A stretch of DNA of 64,000 nucleotides from the NCBI GenBank assembly GCA_903884425.1, contig CAISEP010000003.1, forward strand, positions 1 through 64,000, given 5' to 3'. Both the position numbers and the translations under genes were made by a program. The notes under the pieces are model-generated. The model saw only the letters and a program-made list of their open reading frames with translations. It did no database searches and was not told where the DNA came from. The DNA comes from an uncultured Caulobacterales bacterium (GTDB lineage: Bacteria; Pseudomonadota; Alphaproteobacteria; Caulobacterales; Caulobacteraceae). This document shows, one piece after another, positions 63,229 to 64,000 of this stretch (positions are counted from its first letter, which is position 1; the number at the start of each line of letters is the position of its first letter).

Positions 63229-63489
63229 ATGCCCGCCGTCCTGATCTACACGCGGCCCTTCTGCCCCTATTGCTCCCGCGCCCTGGCGCTGCTGCGGTCC
63301 AAGAACGTGGCGTTCACCGAGGTGGACGACGCGTCGTTCAATCCGGAGAAGCGCAGCGAGATGCTGGCCCGGTCCGGCGGCGCGTCCACCTATCCGCAGA
63401 TCTTCATCGGCGACCGGCATGTGGGGGGCTGCGACGACCTGATGGCGCTGGAGCGCGACGGGGCCCTCGATGCGCTGCTGAACGGCTGA
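63229..63489 (+). CDS. grxC: Glutaredoxin 3
   Basis: An 86-residue glutaredoxin. Active site CPYC at residues 12-15, TYPQIFIGDRHVGGCDDL glutathione-binding loop. Reduces protein disulfides with glutathione. It precedes the nitrilase gene by 12 bases, a conserved alphaproteobacterial order. Confidence 0.95.
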   Translation: MPAVLIYTRPFCPYCSRALALLRSKNVAFTEVDDASFNPEKRSEMLARSGGASTYPQIFIGDRHVGGCDDLMALERDGALDALLNG

Positions 63490-63501
63490 GACCCGAGGTC
63501 G

Positions 63502-64000
63502 ATGTCCTTGAAAGTCGCCCTGATCCAGACCCGCACTCCGGCCACCCATGCCGCGGCGCTCGCCCATGTCAAGCCGCTGGTGCGCGCGGCGGCGGCGGGC
63601 GGGGCCCGGCTGATCGCCACGCCGGAATGCACCAATGTGGTCCAGCGCAACCGCGCCCTGCTGCTTCCGGCCCTGCGTCCGCTGGACGAGGACGAGGTCG
63701 TGCTGGGCCTGCGCGCCCTGGCGGCGGAACTCCGGGTGGAAATCCTGATCGGCTCGGCGCTGGTTCGCCGGGAAGGAGGCGGGGCGGCCAACCGGTCGGT
63801 GCTGGTCCGGGCCGACGGGTCCGTGGCTGCAACCTATGACAAGATCCACATGTTCGACGTGGACCTGCCCACCGGCGAGAGCGCCCGGGAGAGCCACGCC
63901 TACACGCCCGGTGACCGGGCGGTGCTGGCCGACAGCGCGGTGGGCTGCCTGGGGCTGACCATCTGCTACGACATGCGCTTTCCCCATCTCTATCGCGCCC
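63502..64000 (+). CDS. Nitrilase-superfamily carbon-nitrogen hydrolase, 3' end outside window
   Basis: 166 residues seen from ATG 63502. Visible are the catalytic Glu in TPECTN (residue 43 region), the Lys in YDKIHMFDVDLP and the Cys in LTICYDMRFPHLY, all three members of the nitrilase triad. The TFDVDLP and YDMRFP context resembles Nit1-like enzymes that hydrolyse deaminated glutathione. The gene continues beyond the window. Confidence 0.92.
   Translation, partial: MSLKVALIQTRTPATHAAALAHVKPLVRAAAAGGARLIATPECTNVVQRNRALLLPALRPLDEDEVVLGLRALAAELRVEILIGSALVRREGGGAANRSVLVRADGSVAATYDKIHMFDVDLPTGESARESHAYTPGDRAVLADSAVGCLGLTICYDMRFPHLYRA

Noticed and set aside
1-64000. CRISPR arrays, tRNA, rRNA, integrase genes
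   Set aside because: No regularly spaced short repeats, no tRNA or rRNA sequences and no tyrosine or serine recombinase were recognised in the window. The element's integrase, if any, lies outside the left edge.

Overview
This window looks like chromosomal DNA of a GC-rich alphaproteobacterium. The evidence is the core gene order (der-bamB-TPR, purF-cvpA-radA-mlaF-mlaE-alr-dnaB, secA/ppiC-argJ-mutT, BioC-type methyltransferase/comF-grxC-nitrilase), a hopanoid transporter HpnN beside MlaA, a two-domain cold-shock protein, a large TonB receptor, and many GC-rich overlapping operons. Caulobacterales or Sphingomonadales is my best guess from memory of these orders. No rRNA or tRNA gene is present to settle it.

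Positions 1 to about 17.1 kb are an accessory island, probably the cargo or backbone of an integrative/conjugative element or integrated plasmid. It begins with a ParB-like protein (partial), a small unknown gene, the antirestriction protein ArdC and an AlpA-like regulator. These sit on the minus strand, and three of them carry the same promoter/leader repeat. An AbiE-like toxin-antitoxin pair follows, with a duplicated inverted-repeat operator and a toxin gene cut by an in-frame stop. Next come a decayed RepB remnant and a strikingly AT-rich block (about 5.5-7.7 kb) of five small genes, including a SciP/DUF1153-like DNA-binding protein and a winged-helix regulator. Further on are a pseudo-receiver protein, an IS630-family element (8650-9700) and a complete riboflavin operon (ribD-ribE-ribBA-ribH). 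The island ends with a 2.5 kb segment (SDR, darcynin, TetR) bracketed by two diverged direct copies of a 563-bp non-coding repeat. The second copy ends 12 bases before the feo operon, which marks the island/core junction.

From 17.1 kb to the end the content is core genome. Ferrous iron uptake (feoA-feoB-small Cys-rich membrane protein) is followed by an ECF sigma unit and then by tpr-bamB-der (outer-membrane assembly and ribosome biogenesis). After a spacer of palindromic repeats come an SDR, purF, cvpA, radA, the phospholipid ABC transporter parts mlaF/mlaE with alr, a PYROXD2-like oxidoreductase and dnaB. A secreted M61 peptidase, an AraC regulator divergent from a TonB receptor, a candidate structured RNA and a dual cold-shock protein come next. 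A molybdenum hydroxylase pair (IorA/IorB type) and a stand-alone CinA domain precede the second part of the lipid-transport machinery (mlaC, hpnN, mlaA).

The last 12 kb hold a thiolase, a pirin, a frameshifted small gene, a small outer-membrane barrel, secA, a parvulin-like lipoprotein, argJ, a Nudix hydrolase, a methyltransferase, comF, grxC and a nitrilase-family hydrolase that runs off the window. The functional themes are envelope lipid transport and assembly (Mla, Hpn, BamB, SecA, PpiC), flavin and iron metabolism, and a mobile island rich in decayed stability modules.
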